Origin: Triatoma infestans
Taxonomy: Eukaryota; Arthropoda; Insecta; Hemiptera; Reduviidae
Assembly (NCBI GenBank): GCA_011037195.1
Contig: JAAEAF010003104.1
Span: 1 to 64,000, forward strand
Length of the DNA: 64,000 bases
Direction of reading: 5' to 3'
The notes below the pieces were generated by a model that was given only the letters and a program-made list of their open reading frames with translations, was not told the origin of the DNA and ran no database searches. Position 1 is the stretch's first letter, and each line of letters begins with the position of its first letter. This document shows, piece after piece, positions 43,501-50,530 of the stretch. A program made the translations under genes and the position numbers.

Positions 43501-45821
43501 CCATGCTATTTAATTGGTTATTTGCAAAAAGGGTGTTGATTTATTCCAGTAAATTGTATGTATGTATGTATGTTTACACTCAAGTTCATCTAAAACATTC
43601 CCATCCCAATACTAATTAAACTGAAACATAGGCATTGAATTGTAACTTTTAATTGCTGAATTGATTCAAATGTAAAATTTTAATGGAAACATTAAATACT
43701 GATAATTAAACAAAGATATCAGACTAAATTATTTTCTTATTTATCTGGTGGCTAATGGTGATCAATTTCTTGTATGTGATTTGTTAATCAAACTTTGAAT
43801 GAGCTAATTAAAAAGAACATATACTTTGTTTTTATAATAATTAAACTTAAGAATTCTGTTGTTCTGCTGTTCAGGTCTTTGCCATTAAATAGAGGTAAGT
43901 ATGCATGATTTTTGTTTACAGATTTTTTTTTAAAAATATTTTGTTTAACTAAACATGATTGCGCTACGAAACCTTTGGTACGTTGTGGCCTGAGGAGATA
44001 GTAGCGCAAAATGATCTGGTGGTGAAAGCCCTTAAATTCCTTAGGAGGGGAGGGTTTACCTACTAGAAACTACCGGGTATGGCACAATAATCCTCTGTTG
44101 GCTGCAGTGCCAGGGGATAGCCCACCTATGGTGGTAATAATATTAATAATAACTAAACATTTGCAAAAACTTTGTTTTCCACTTTATAAAGCGACGGTAC
44201 GTTATAGGCTAAACTGGAAACTTAGAAGAAGAGTGGAATTTTTGTCTCAGCTGGTAAAGTTCACTAAAATAATAGTTAAAATCGAATCTGTGAAGAGGTT
44301 GACTTCCAATTTTAAATTCTTACACATCACTCAGCCTACTTTAAACTATAAAAATGGTATTGGAATTCACTACCTACAGCAAGGGTTTGACACCCCCTCT
44401 AATTTTTTTTTTTAATATACTGAGGGGGAAAAATGCCCATTGGCACCTTCCGACTACGTCGGGTGTGTGGGGCTTTTACCCACTAAAAAAACCCCTTCTC
44501 TAAAACAGGCGTGGAACCCCCCTCTGGGACCATCTTATGACATTGCATCAGAGGAGTCGCCTCGAATTGTTCTCTAGTATCCATTGCTCTACTGATGGGA
44601 GTTACTTATACTTTCTCCTTTTCTGTTTTAAGATGCACTCGGTGTACACCGTAATTAAGCTCCAGGTCTCTTTTTCCTGTAGCAGATTCTCTACCAGATT
44701 TTCTGGAGTTAGTCTCCCGCTTCTGCTCGCTCCACAGTTCTTCTCTTTGTTGTGGTGGTTGGTTCTGCAGAGCTGGAAAGCATCTGTAACAGTTAAAAAC
44801 ACCAGTCAGTGTATAAAACGGAATTTGCTCTGTGCAAGTCTGTGTTGTCACACTGTCTGAAAAACGCATCCTGAAGATGGGCGAACGCCCGAAACCGGTC
44901 GATGACCACAAAATGAAGCAGGCTACCATGGAAAATGTCTCTGATGTTCTTCTGTTTCTGTGTTCCTTCTACTACAGATGAAAAATGTGTGATAAGCTTC
45001 ATCTTCATCTACATCAGCATCCTGTATATGTATGTGGCCAATGTCCTCTTCTTCTTCCTATACAGGTACTCCATAAAATAACCATGTCCAGACAGAATCT
45101 GTGTGAAGTAAAAATTTACCCCACCAAATTTCTGGGTAGACCACAGTATGGGATCCCCGATCAATCGGTGCGTCCATCTTCCCCTAGTTTCAACTCTCCA
45201 CATCTTCTCCTTCACTCTTCCTGCAGGGTGATCGTCGCTATCAATGCGCGTCGCCTCTTCCTTCTTTAGTTCTCTGTTCTGAAAACAGAAACGTCACATC
45301 GAAGCCATTAAGTCTATTTGGGCAGTACCCGCAATGACTAAGGCAGCAAGTTCAGATACCGAGCGATAAGCACTGATTATCGTTAACGCGGCCCTGGCTT
45401 CACAGCTAGGAGTCGCTTAATATGGGTTTGTTTCAAAGCTCCAGCCCATACTTCGCATCCGAACAACATAACTGTATTTGCTGTAGTCAGCATCGTGTGT
45501 AACCTCCCTCAAATGATATAACCTGATAGAATCAGTCTCTTGTTACTAACTTCGTTCGTATATGGAAGAAAATGTTAGGACTCTTTGACTTAACTGTAAA
45601 GCTTTAAAATAGAATAATGTTCCTGTTATTTTTCATAAAAATAAATCAAATAAATGTTGTAATATTATTGCAGGGCCCCCGAGACTGAAGCAATATCTCC
45701 CATGTACGCAGATTCACCCTTCAGGCAAAATAAATTATCAAATGAAAACGAAATGATGCATCTCATGAGAAGTACAAGAAGAAAACAAATTAGAAGAAAT
45801 GATATTACAACAAAATTATAA
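25443..45821 (+). CDS. Mab-21 domain protein, 988 aa, 15 coding exons
   Basis: Join: 25443-25575, 26433-26578, 28544-28737, 29130-29314, 31452-31582, 33928-34041, 34642-35010, 36198-36447, 36617-36696, 39133-39377, 40758-41038, 41164-41391, 42268-42446, 42535-42818, 45674-45821. All borders are GT-AG and the frame stays open to a TAA. The start has A at -3 and G at +4 and gives MGCGPSS, fitting N-myristoylation plus palmitoylation, hence a membrane role (inferred). Residues about 60-520 resemble the Mab-21/cGAS fold: GVGILDSRFSSKFL (69-82), LSYLVRLDEL (98-107), DVEVTLVLGIGFTSWP (261-276), GFFVVPAPP, TWQLRFPAAEQ and HPSYFFPWFN (415-424). The catalytic acidic pair of active family members seems replaced by serines, and the third acidic residue is Glu. 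Usual family length is 360-500 residues. The C-terminal half is unrecognised. The tail is basic. Confidence 0.85.
25838..25877 (-). ncRNA. Decayed hammerhead-like motif, family 2
   Basis: On the minus strand it reads CTTGAAAAAGGCC, a loop, then CGAATTGTCGG. This matches the better copy at 55486 with core changes (C3 to T, G8 to A, GAAA to GAAT). It is presumably inactive. It lies in intron 1. Confidence 0.4.
25880..26430. other. Intron 1, remainder
   Basis: A moderately GC-rich patch (25930-26330) follows the family-2 motif and may belong to the same retroelement. No coding motif recognised. Confidence 0.4.
26433..26578 (+). CDS. Mab-21 gene exon 2 (codons 45-93)
   Basis: Acceptor TTATTTAATTAG, donor AAG|GTAAAT. 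It encodes LIERLIQRLVCGVGILDSRF, the helix and G/S-like loop that lead into the nucleotidyltransferase core. Confidence 0.85.
26580..27865. other. Intron 2, left part
   Basis: AT-rich. Nothing supported beyond simple A/T runs and a short G run at 27162. Confidence 0.5.
27921..27958 (-). ncRNA. Hammerhead-like motif, core intact
   Basis: Minus strand: CATC, CTGAAGA, T, GGGC-GAAC-GCCC, GAAA, then CCGGTC and GATG. All invariant core positions (CTGANGA and GAAA) and the GTC site are present. The extra T before stem II is shared by the family. Confidence 0.6.
28357..28394 (+). ncRNA. Hammerhead-like motif, core intact
   Basis: The + strand has the same sequence as its inverted partner at 27921-27958: CATC, CTGAAGA, T, GGGC-GAAC-GCCC, GAAA, CCGGTC, GATG. 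Transcribing both arms would put two complementary motifs on one RNA. Confidence 0.6.
28544..28737 (+). CDS. Mab-21 gene exon 3 (codons 94-158)
   Basis: Acceptor TTTTTCCATTTTTAG, donor GAG|GTAAAT, ends in phase 2. It starts PGNSLSYLVRLDEL, the strand that should carry the first two catalytic acidic residues. Here serines occupy those places. Confidence 0.85.
28861..28894 (-). ncRNA. Hammerhead-like motif, damaged
   Basis: Minus strand: CATC, CTGAAGA, stem II intact, but GAAA is AAAA and GTC is GGC. It should be inactive. Confidence 0.5.
28976..29013 (+). ncRNA. Hammerhead-like motif, core intact
   Basis: Core boxes CTGAAGA and GAAA and the GTC triplet are present. Stem III reads ACTGGT instead of ACCGGT, and stem I has one changed base. 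Confidence 0.5.
29130..29314 (+). CDS. Mab-21 gene exon 4 (codons 158-220)
   Basis: Acceptor TACCTGCCTTTAG, donor ACAG|GTAAAT, phase 2 in and 1 out. It encodes DKVQERFVELLAQSAARSN and HLHRLLQSSAKEQ, mostly helical by composition. Confidence 0.85.
29449..30154 (-). mobile_element. Jockey-like LINE, 5'-truncated, with 15-bp target duplication
   Basis: Flanked by TTACTGTACCTTTCA at 29434-29448 and 30155-30169. Minus-strand protein segments: VKYLGITLDSRLNF, then after a frameshift near 30012-30034 RNKLLLYKTVIRPILLYAS and LQTIQNKFLRLATDSP. This is the usual Jockey RT-to-C-terminus order. It lies in intron 4, antisense to the gene. A TAGATAGATA tail sits at the 3' end. Confidence 0.85.
30170..31000. 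other. Intron 4, middle part
   Basis: AT-rich. A very degraded CCGGAAG-like piece may lie at 30500-30680. Nothing firm. Confidence 0.4.
31003..31240 (+). repeat. SINE-1, tRNA-derived, in intron 4
   Basis: The head has an A-box TTAGCTCAGTGGTAGCGC (31016-31033) and a B-box GGTTCGAATC, as in a tRNA. The body reads CCTTAGATTTTCTCTTCCTAG, GAGCCTCTACA and AGATCTTTCAGATCGCAGTG. Two more copies lie at 38762-38942 (minus) and 23811-23912. The tRNA-like head lacks a proper acceptor stem, so it is not a tRNA gene. Confidence 0.8.
31452..31582 (+). CDS. Mab-21 gene exon 5 (codons 220-263)
   Basis: The acceptor is a long T run plus CAG; the donor is GAG|GTATTG. It encodes FPDPRDFRIAIVEGCSCVRL and ends DVE. 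The final Glu lies where active cGAS-type enzymes have the third catalytic Asp. Confidence 0.85.
31590..33240. other. Intron 5, left part
   Basis: A less AT-rich patch at 32450-33230 looks like part of an old mobile element, but I see no diagnostic motif. The rest is A/T. Confidence 0.4.
33246..33770. mobile_element. Foldback MITE with about 80-bp terminal inverted repeats
   Basis: The left arm 33246-33325 is the near-perfect reverse complement of the right arm 33691-33770. The outer end is TATAAGGTAGATAAAAATATG and the inner end CAAATCCCTAC. No coding. It could be a non-autonomous DNA transposon with a TA target. Confidence 0.85.
33928..34041 (+). CDS. Mab-21 gene exon 6 (codons 264-301)
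   Basis: Acceptor GAATTTGCAG, donor ACT|GTAAGT, phase 0 at both ends. It encodes VTLVLGIGFTSWPSSAQFP. The SWP motif after the core strand is shared with cGAS and Mab-21 proteins. Confidence 0.85.
34042..34641. other. Intron 6
   Basis: AT-rich; no element recognised. Confidence 0.5.
34642..35010 (+). CDS. Mab-21 gene exon 7 (codons 302-424)
   Basis: Acceptor ATTACTTTCAG, donor AAT|GTAAGT, phase 0 at both ends. This is the most diagnostic exon: GFFVVPAPP, WQLRFPAAEQTLAKHY, LTVLRALLHDLR, LSDYMVKTLLWF and HPSYFFPWFN. The order F-VP, WR-SF-E, L--LK-L, Y-LKT-LLW, Y-F-P--N is the signature of Mab-21 family C-terminal lobes. Confidence 0.9.
35011..36197. other. Intron 7, with an A run and degraded repeat
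   Basis: A poly-A run at about 35168-35193 and a decayed forward CCGGAAG-type piece around 35240-35650 (AGGAAGTGCGTC, TTTTCGAAACTTTCTCGAATA). Otherwise nothing. Confidence 0.45.
36198..36447 (+). CDS. Mab-21 gene exon 8 (codons 425-508)
   Basis: Acceptor TTTAACATAG, donor TTCAG|GTGAG, phase 0 in and 1 out. It encodes HDAELLTYYLRRLTDSSPAL and CDPWQRMESALIAKWSDVI, and ends in a serine-rich stretch. It closes the Mab-21 domain. An alternative donor, GAA|GTAAGA at 36501, would also keep a frame to exon 10 but would include intron-like codons. Confidence 0.85.
36617..36696 (+). CDS. Mab-21 gene exon 9, 80 bp (codons 508-534)
   Basis: A short exon with acceptor TTGTGATAG and donor GATT|GTAAGA. 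It reads YSTIAASQYSIRQLSYIGQL then LRSLLI. Its phases (1 in, 0 out) are exactly what is needed to join exons 8 and 10, which do not fit each other. That phase fit is the main support. Confidence 0.75.
36700..38050. other. Intron 9, left part
   Basis: No clear gene. Moderately GC patches at 37100-37400 and 37500-37900 may be an old retroelement preceding the family-2 motif. Not identified. Confidence 0.4.
38053..38089 (+). ncRNA. Decayed hammerhead-like motif, family 2
   Basis: Reads CCTTGAAAAAGACAA, TATA, TTTGTC, GAAACGTTGG. Stem II (GACAA/TTTGTC) is kept, but core bases C3 and G8 are changed, so it is probably inactive. It lies in intron 9. Confidence 0.4.
38762..38942 (-). repeat. SINE-1, reverse copy in intron 9
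   Basis: Minus strand: GGGATTAGCTTAGTATTAGCG (A-box), GGTTCGAATCC (B-box), TTAGATTTTCTATTCCTAG, GAGCCTCTATAG, AGATCTTTCAAGTCGCAGTG. Same order as the copy at 31003. Confidence 0.8.
39133..39377 (+). CDS. Mab-21 gene exon 10 (codons 535-616)
   Basis: Acceptor TTTTTATTTCAG, donor AATAA|GTACGT, phase 0 in and 2 out. It encodes LPTWSHHRHSSQPVENS, then LIFLISSILEQAKHAYLGTS. This is the start of the C-terminal extension. No known domain recognised. Confidence 0.85.
39590..40000 (-). pseudogene. Mariner transposase relic in intron 10
   Basis: Minus strand: GQLDKLNTAFHEKQPEMINR and VVRHDNARSCTLL, matching the mariner block before and at the second catalytic Asp (HDNAR-H). Further on, KKYSNWSGLTHRPNSSDSSH corresponds to the LGW--L-HP-YSPDL region but is frame-damaged. 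The N-terminal part is not visible with confidence. Confidence 0.7.
40010..40755. other. Intron 10, right part
   Basis: May hold the eroded upstream half of the mariner relic. No motif is clear enough to call. Confidence 0.4.
40758..41038 (+). CDS. Mab-21 gene exon 11 (codons 616-710)
   Basis: Acceptor ATGTATCAG, donor AAAG|GTAAGT, phase 2 in and 1 out. It encodes VVRDVIKWLYHGVDSDKK, TLAPVLRPYMDKLFTVSHEN and KALGKFCRLVSDGKISV. The segment looks conserved in style (aromatic, Trp and Cys rich) but I do not recognise the domain. Confidence 0.85.
41164..41391 (+). CDS. Mab-21 gene exon 12 (codons 710-786)
   Basis: Acceptor TTTTATAAACAG, donor AGAG|GTAGGT, phase 1 to 1. It encodes GWSWAESIIKTSSELADGVE and a basic stretch (RSLGRRKVSRDGK). 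Confidence 0.85.
41785..42175 (+). repeat. CCGGAAG repeat, degraded forward left arm, intron 12
   Basis: Has TCTTACTCTATAAGAGGTAG, TTTCACCGGAAATACTTG and GAAAATGGTTCCAATGATTTTC. Diverged and truncated. Confidence 0.6.
42268..42446 (+). CDS. Mab-21 gene exon 13 (codons 786-845)
   Basis: Acceptor AATCTGTTTTAG, donor TCA|GTAAGT, phase 1 in and 0 out. It encodes CLKSRLNRSKEDDELLTTS and HRYGNHRGIGSIVHALITL. A longer open frame from 42225 exists, but only this acceptor fits the phase of exon 12. Confidence 0.8.
42535..42818 (+). CDS. Mab-21 gene exon 14 (codons 846-940)
   Basis: Acceptor TTTCTATAACCAG, donor TTCAG|GTACAT, phase 0 in and 2 out. It encodes LPESDRSQVLDEIQRVSKEV, an Arg/Ser-rich part and GSYPSVFNPAFF. 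Confidence 0.85.
42830..43950. other. Intron 14, left part
   Basis: AT-rich; a short ATGT run near 43557-43571. No gene or clear repeat. Confidence 0.5.
43957..44150 (+). mobile_element. Second copy of the 8.1-9.9 kb LINE, 3' end only
   Basis: Aligns with 9700-9890: TACGAAACCTTTGGTAC, CCTGAGGAGATAGTAGC, CTGGTGGTGAA-GCCCT, stop TACTAG, then TTGGCTGCAGTGCC-GGGATAGCCCACC and a TAATAATATTAATAATAA tail. Strongly 5' truncated, and oriented with the host gene. Confidence 0.85.
44745..44945. mobile_element. Hammerhead element nested in the R1 LINE, with 8-bp target duplication
   Basis: GTTCTTCT lies at 44737-44744 and again at 44946-44953, and the LINE reads on across it. The left piece is a truncated minus arm (TTGTGGTGGTTGGTTCTGCAG, GCTGGAAAGCATC). 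The right piece is a full plus arm with the TATAAAACGGAATTTGCTCTG flank and the ribozyme-like motif. Confidence 0.75.
44867..44904 (+). ncRNA. Hammerhead-like motif, core intact
   Basis: CATC, CTGAAGA, T, GGGC-GAAC-GCCC, GAAA, CCGGTC, GATG, identical to the best family-1 copies. Confidence 0.6.
45674..45821 (+). CDS. Mab-21 gene exon 15, last (codons 940-988)
   Basis: Acceptor AATATTATTGCAG, phase 2. It encodes APETEAISPMYADSPF and a basic tail (MRSTRRKQIRRND), then TAA at 45819-45821. Only the reading that uses the phase of exon 14 stays open this far. Confidence 0.85.
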
Positions 45822-45869
45822 TTTTTTTTATAAACTTGTATTTATTTACCATTGTTTGTTTTTTTTTAA

Positions 45870-45875
45870 AATAAA
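45870..45875 (+). promoter_or_regulatory. Polyadenylation signal AATAAA
   Basis: Canonical hexamer 49 bases after the stop codon of the Mab-21 gene. It would give a very short 3' untranslated region. Confidence 0.6.
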
Positions 45876-45879
45876 AAAC

Positions 45880-46105
45880 GTAATTTATTTATTTTTCACT
45901 TTTATTGCAAATGCTTTTATTTATTCAATAGTGCAGCTTACAACAAGTGTTTTTTCTGCCTGACTGGAACCATCTATAATGTTGGATTGAACAACATGTT
46001 ACCATATATAACTATGAAAACCGCTAATCCTCCACCAACTTAAATATCGATCAGCATCGAGTTGCTGAATCTCGGATTCTACAATTAAATGGAAAAAAAA
46101 AATGG
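45880..46105. other. Downstream spacer, nothing recognised
   Basis: Non-coding sequence between the gene end and the next repeat cluster. Confidence 0.5.
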
Positions 46106-46107
46106 TA

Positions 46108-46160
46108 AAAAATCTGGTGTGAAACACTCACATGACTTTCTCTGACTCCTCTTAATATAT
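46108..46160 (-). repeat. CCGGAAG repeat tip, reverse
   Basis: Only the CTGGTGTGAAACACTCACATG-ACTTTCTCTGACTCC tip is present. Confidence 0.65.
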
Positions 46161-46307
46161 TTATCTATAAAATGTGATTTTTTCCGCCCCGTTAAATTTC
46201 AAATTTTGCTCAAACATAGCGTAATTGGTTTTCTTACTCTGTGCCTGCCCAAACACATTGCTCTCGATCGTGAAATTATAACTATTTTTATTCTTTTTTT
46301 TACTTTC

Positions 46308-47292
46308 TCTTACTCCTAAGTAAGAGGAAGTATTGTATCGTGTCAAATTTTTCGATATCGAGTTATTCACGCGGAAATCCGTTTTGAGGTCCCTTGAGTC
46401 CCAAAAAATGGTTTTTAGCAAATGGTCTCTGTGTGTGTGTGTATATGTTGTATGTGAACAGCATAGCTCAGAAAACGAAAAAACCGTAGAATATGAAACT
46501 TGATATTCCGTTTAGGTATCACCATGGGATCTGACACTGACCATTATCTGTCAAAATTCCTCAACCGGAAGTACCACTTTACTCATTGGATTTTTTACTT
46601 TTTTGCGATTTTCTAAAAAATGGCTCCGACGATTTCTTTAAACTTGAAATATCAACCACATATTCAAAGAGCTACAACTTTTATTTGAAACATTTCTCCG
46701 GGAAAATGCAATGAAGGGCACTTTTGGGGGAGGGGTGGAGTTAGGTTTCCATCTAAAGTGCTATTTCAGTTTATTACACAGTTCTGCTCATCTAAATAAT
46801 GTTAATTAGAATTAAATATGTTGTTGAAATTCCGAGTTTGAAAAAAATTGGATAACCGGAAGTGCGTTACTTTACCACTTTATTAAATGATTTATTCTCT
46901 TTTTCGCAATTTTCTCAAAATGGCTTCGACGATTTTTTTTGAAACTTCATATATAAATTAAAAACATGCAAAGATCTACATCTTTTATTTAAAACATTTC
47001 TTTGGGAAAATTCTTTTAAGGGCACTTTTAGGGGAGGGGTGGAGTTATGTTTTTCTCTAAAGTGCTATCATAGTTGATTTATACAATTCTATCATCCAAA
47101 CATAATTAATTAGAAATAAATAGATGGCTGAAATTCAGTTTCAAGAAAATTAGTAAACCGGAAGGGCGCTTTTACTTAACAGTTTTCAGTTTTCGACGAA
47201 TTTCATTCAAATTTGGTACACAAACTATGAAATATAATTTTGAGAACTGGAGTAAGAGAAAGTTGTGTGAGTGTTTCACACCAGATTTTTTT
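46308..47292 (+). repeat. CCGGAAG repeat, full length, forward
   Basis: From TACTTTCTCTTACTCCTAAG to CTGGAGTAAGAGAAAGTTG plus GTGTGAGTGTTTCACACCAG. Boundaries AACCGGAAGTACC, AACCGGAAGTGCG and AACCGGAAGGGCGC lie near 46564, 46854 and 47157, again about 290-300 bp apart. A piggyBac relic begins directly at its right end. Confidence 0.9.
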
Positions 47293-47299
47293 GTTTATA

Positions 47300-48370
47300 T
47301 TTATGTGAATAATGTCTCCTCTGAAAAAAAGTATACTATTTCCAATAATCCTGATGATGCCAGAGAAACAAAAAACTTTTTACTGCAGAAAGATACAGAT
47401 TTTAACAATAAAGATTTAGGTGAAGTGAGTAACATCGCCTCGGAGCATGGAGGGGAGGTGGGAGAAAGAGAGACAGATTCTGAGACCGAGCAGGAGGCTG
47501 ATCTGGTCATGTACCAGATATAAGTGTCAGTTTCTTTGAGGGAAGAGGCACAGTAACAAAGTGGAAAAATATTCCCTCATTAAGACAAGTTTGCAAAGGA
47601 TCTCACAACATAGTTACTAACCTGCCTGAAGTTATAAGGAAAGCTAGGTTGGCTAAATCCGCTATCAATTGCTGGAACAACTTATTCACTAAAGAAATGC
47701 TTGTAGATATGGTCAGATTTACAAACCAATACATTTAAAGAATGAAGAATATGTATTTCAGGAAAAGGGGCATAAATACTGCAGAGTAACAGTAATGAGA
47801 GCATTCATTGGGCTATTGTATATAGCAGGAGCTTATAGGCTTGTAGGTTCAAGAGATAGGTAATCTCTTGAACAACTATAGGGTAGTGAATGGAATGGAA
47901 TTAAAAATTTTAGACTCGTGATGAATAAAAAAAGATCCAAAAGTCTAATTCGCTGCCTCCGTTTTGATGTTCATGCTAAATAGGTTGGCTAGAAAAACAG
48001 ACGACCGTCTTGCCCAGATTCGCATATTCCATCTTTCCAGTTCATAAAAAAGGCGACGATATGTGAAATGCACTGATAAAACTGGAAAACAAAGATTCTC
48101 AAAATATGACTGCAAAAAAATGCAAAAGCACACAAGCATATGTGTTCGTATGTGATATTTGTGACTCTGAAATAACATCAGCCCCCATCCCTTCTCAAGA
48201 GGATGAAAGAATTCATTGTTTTATTACATTATTTTTATATGTTCATTTTGTTTCAGCTGTAATTTTTTTTTTTGGAAATGAGATACACTCAGATATAAAC
48301 TTCCGGTTTTTTAATTCAACATTTTTTTTATAATCACGTCAAAAACTCTTAAATTTTATTGTAAAACATT
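47300..48370 (+). pseudogene. piggyBac transposase relic with large internal deletion
   Basis: The N-terminal acidic part (SNIASEHGGEVGERETDSET, up to a stop at 47520) is followed by FFEGRGTVTKWKNIPSLRQV, INCWNNLFTKEMLVDMV, RAFIGLLYIAGAYRL and FRLVMNKKRSKSLIRCLRFD, all typical piggyBac blocks, with several shifts and stops. After RLAQIRIFHL the sequence jumps to a cysteine-rich end (RYVKCTDKTGK, DCKKCKSTQAYVFVCDIC). So about 300 residues, including the catalytic core, are missing. Confidence 0.75.
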
Positions 48371-48374
48371 TCTT

Positions 48375-48685
48375 TTGTCTTCCTGTAATGTTTTTTTTGG
48401 CGTTTAATAGGGTTGCAAATAATTTACACAGTACAAAACTTGAAATATTACCTGTTAGAACATATGTCTGAATTTGTTGTTCCTGCCTTCTAATTTCGCA
48501 ATTGTTATATTTCAAAATGTTGTAAAACTAGTAATCTGATGTGCAATGGATAATATGATAAGAAATAAAAATTATTTCTTCTTTAAGGAAAGACCACCTC
48601 AATTATTCTTTTTTTTAAGGTGTGCCTGTTGGGCACTTTGCGCCCTAACTTGAGACTTCCAATATTGCGCCCGACGGAAGGTTAA
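48375..48685. other. Probable piggyBac 3' flank
   Basis: Non-coding. It ends near CGCCCGACGGAAGGTTAAAC, where a TTAA could be the target site. No matching left end was found. Confidence 0.3.
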
Positions 48686-48689
48686 ACAC

Positions 48690-49425
48690 AGATTTTAAAT
48701 ATTTGTCATAACATAAATATAGAGGTGGTGAGGGATAAGTACTTAGCTACCAATCTTGGCAGGGAGAGAAGAGATGAATTACGTATATTATGGCCTAGTA
48801 GAGTGATGTAAAAACACTGAACAAACTACATATTATAAACATTGGCAATAAATGCCACAAATTCCGCTCAACTATACAATATTTTTTTTTTTTTTTGGAA
48901 AAATATTTCAAATAAAAGTAACGTATATTTATATCTACGCAGTTAGCATTCCATGTTTAAAGGAAATCGTTGTAACTTTTTTCGAGAAAATTTTGAAAAC
49001 CTATTCTGTAAAATTGTACTTCCGGTAAACTTATTTACTTCAAAATTTTGAATTCTATCAATGCTTCTAGTGTTTATTAATATTATGTTGGTGGGAAAAC
49101 CATGTATTGTACTGAAGTGGTAGTTTAGAAGTGGAAAGCATAACGCTATTGTTCCCCCCAGAAACCCCCAAATAATCAATTTTAGAAAAATGTTTCTAAA
49201 AAACGTGATAGGTATTTATGAAAGTTGATATTATATGAAGTTTAAAGAAAATCGTTGGAGCCGTTTTCGAGCAATTTACCAAAACTGAAAAACCATTATT
49301 ATTAATAAGAACATGTTTTTTGTATTTCAAAGAACCTCAAAACATTTCCTTCTAGTGAAAACTCAATTTCCAAAATCTGGCACGATCACAATACTTCCTC
49401 TAATAAGCAGTAAGAGAAGGTAAAA
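48690..49425 (-). repeat. CCGGAAG repeat, subfamily 2, reverse
   Basis: Shares ATAACATAAATATAGAGGT, ATTATGGCCTAGTAGAGTG, ACACTGAACAAACTACA and the GTACTTCCGGTAAAC boundary with 15268-15985. Ends in AAGCAGTAAGAGAAGGT. Confidence 0.7.
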
Positions 49426-50105
49426 ATCTGGTGTAAAACACTCACACAACTTTCTCTTACTCCAGTTCTCAAAATTATAATAGACAAATTTTAAAGTTTG
49501 TGTACCAAATTTAATGAAATTCGTCAAAAACTGAAAAAGCTGTTCAGTAAAAACGCAATTGCGGTTTACTTTTTTTCTTGAAATTTGGAATTTTAGTCAT
49601 TTATTTATTTCTAATTAATTTTGCTTGGAAGATAGAATTGTATAATCAACTATGATAGCACTTTAGAGAAAAACATAACCCTACCCATCCTCCAAAAGTG
49701 CCCTTAAATGAATTGTCCCAGAGAAATGTTTTTAAATAAAAGTTGTAGATCTTTGTATGTTTAGTTTATATAAGAAATTTCAAGAAAATCGTGTCCGAGA
49801 TATTTTTCAGAAAATCGCGAAAAAGTGAAACAGTAAAGTGGTTAATGTAAACGCACTTCCGGTTATCCCGATTTTTTTTTTTTTAACTCGGAATTTCAAC
49901 AACATATTCAATTCTAATTAACATTATTTAGATGATAAAATTGTTTAATAAACTGGAAATAGCACTTTATATGAAAACCTAACCCCACTCCTCCACCCAT
50001 AGCTGCTTTTAAATGAATTTTCCCCAGAGAAATATTTCAAATAAAAGTTGTAGCTCTTTGTATGTGTAGTTTATATATTAAGTTTTAAGAAAATCGTTTA
50101 AGTAT
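49426..50105 (-). repeat. CCGGAAG repeat, reverse, right two thirds
   Basis: Starts with CTGGTGTAAAACACTCACAC-ACTTTCTCTTACTCC and has two monomers (boundary CACTTCCGGTTATCC near 49855). It breaks at 50105 into subfamily-2 sequence. Confidence 0.8.
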
Positions 50106-50530
50106 TAAAATAACCTACTTAATTTAGACTGGAAATTTTACTCATTTATCCGAATATTAAACAAAGAGATGGTAGGCAACAAGTATTTACCCTGGCAGGT
50201 ATAGCAGTGTGATTACATTATAGGCCACACACAGCGCTAACGACAATGAACAAAACGTAAAAACCATCAATAATAAATTTACCCGTGGAAAATAATTCAA
50301 ATAAAAGTGATAGTCATTTATAGGTGCAAATAGTATTGGAAATTCCAAGAAAATTTTGGCTGTTTAGGGAGATATCTTGTTCACGCACACACAAACACAG
50401 AATTTTCCTTGGCTATAAACAATTTTTTCACATTCATGGATCGTCAGTACATGTATACAGGTGAAAAACTCAATTTGCTAAATATTTAACATGATTGCAA
50501 CACTATATTTTATAGATGCAATAAGCGAAT
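50105..50530 (-). repeat. CCGGAAG repeat, subfamily 2 fragment, reverse
   Basis: Carries the GATTACATTATAGGCC and CACAGCGCTAACGACAATGAAC block and a diverged left arm. Fused to the previous copy, perhaps by recombination. Confidence 0.5.

Larger units (their letters stand above)
44401..45545 (-). pseudogene. R1-clade LINE relic in intron 14, split by a hammerhead element
   Basis: Minus strand, in order: MLFGCEVWAGALKQTH, ISAYRSVSELAALVIAG (typical R1 block between RT and the C-terminus), GRWTHRLIGD, FYFTQILSGHGYFMEYLYR, remnants of the knuckle, and after the inserted element GRLTPENLVENLLQEKETW. The 3' untranslated end and a poly(A) (a T run on this strand at 44401-44413) close it. Several stops and shifts. 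Not functional. Confidence 0.75.

Noticed and set aside
44537..45269. Frames of 94-107 codons on both strands in intron 14
   Set aside because: Pieces of the R1-type LINE and the nested hammerhead element or their shadows; none is an independent gene.
47300..47520. Acidic 98-codon frame as a host gene
   Set aside because: It is followed in order by piggyBac blocks with stops and frameshifts, so it is the N-terminal part of that transposon.
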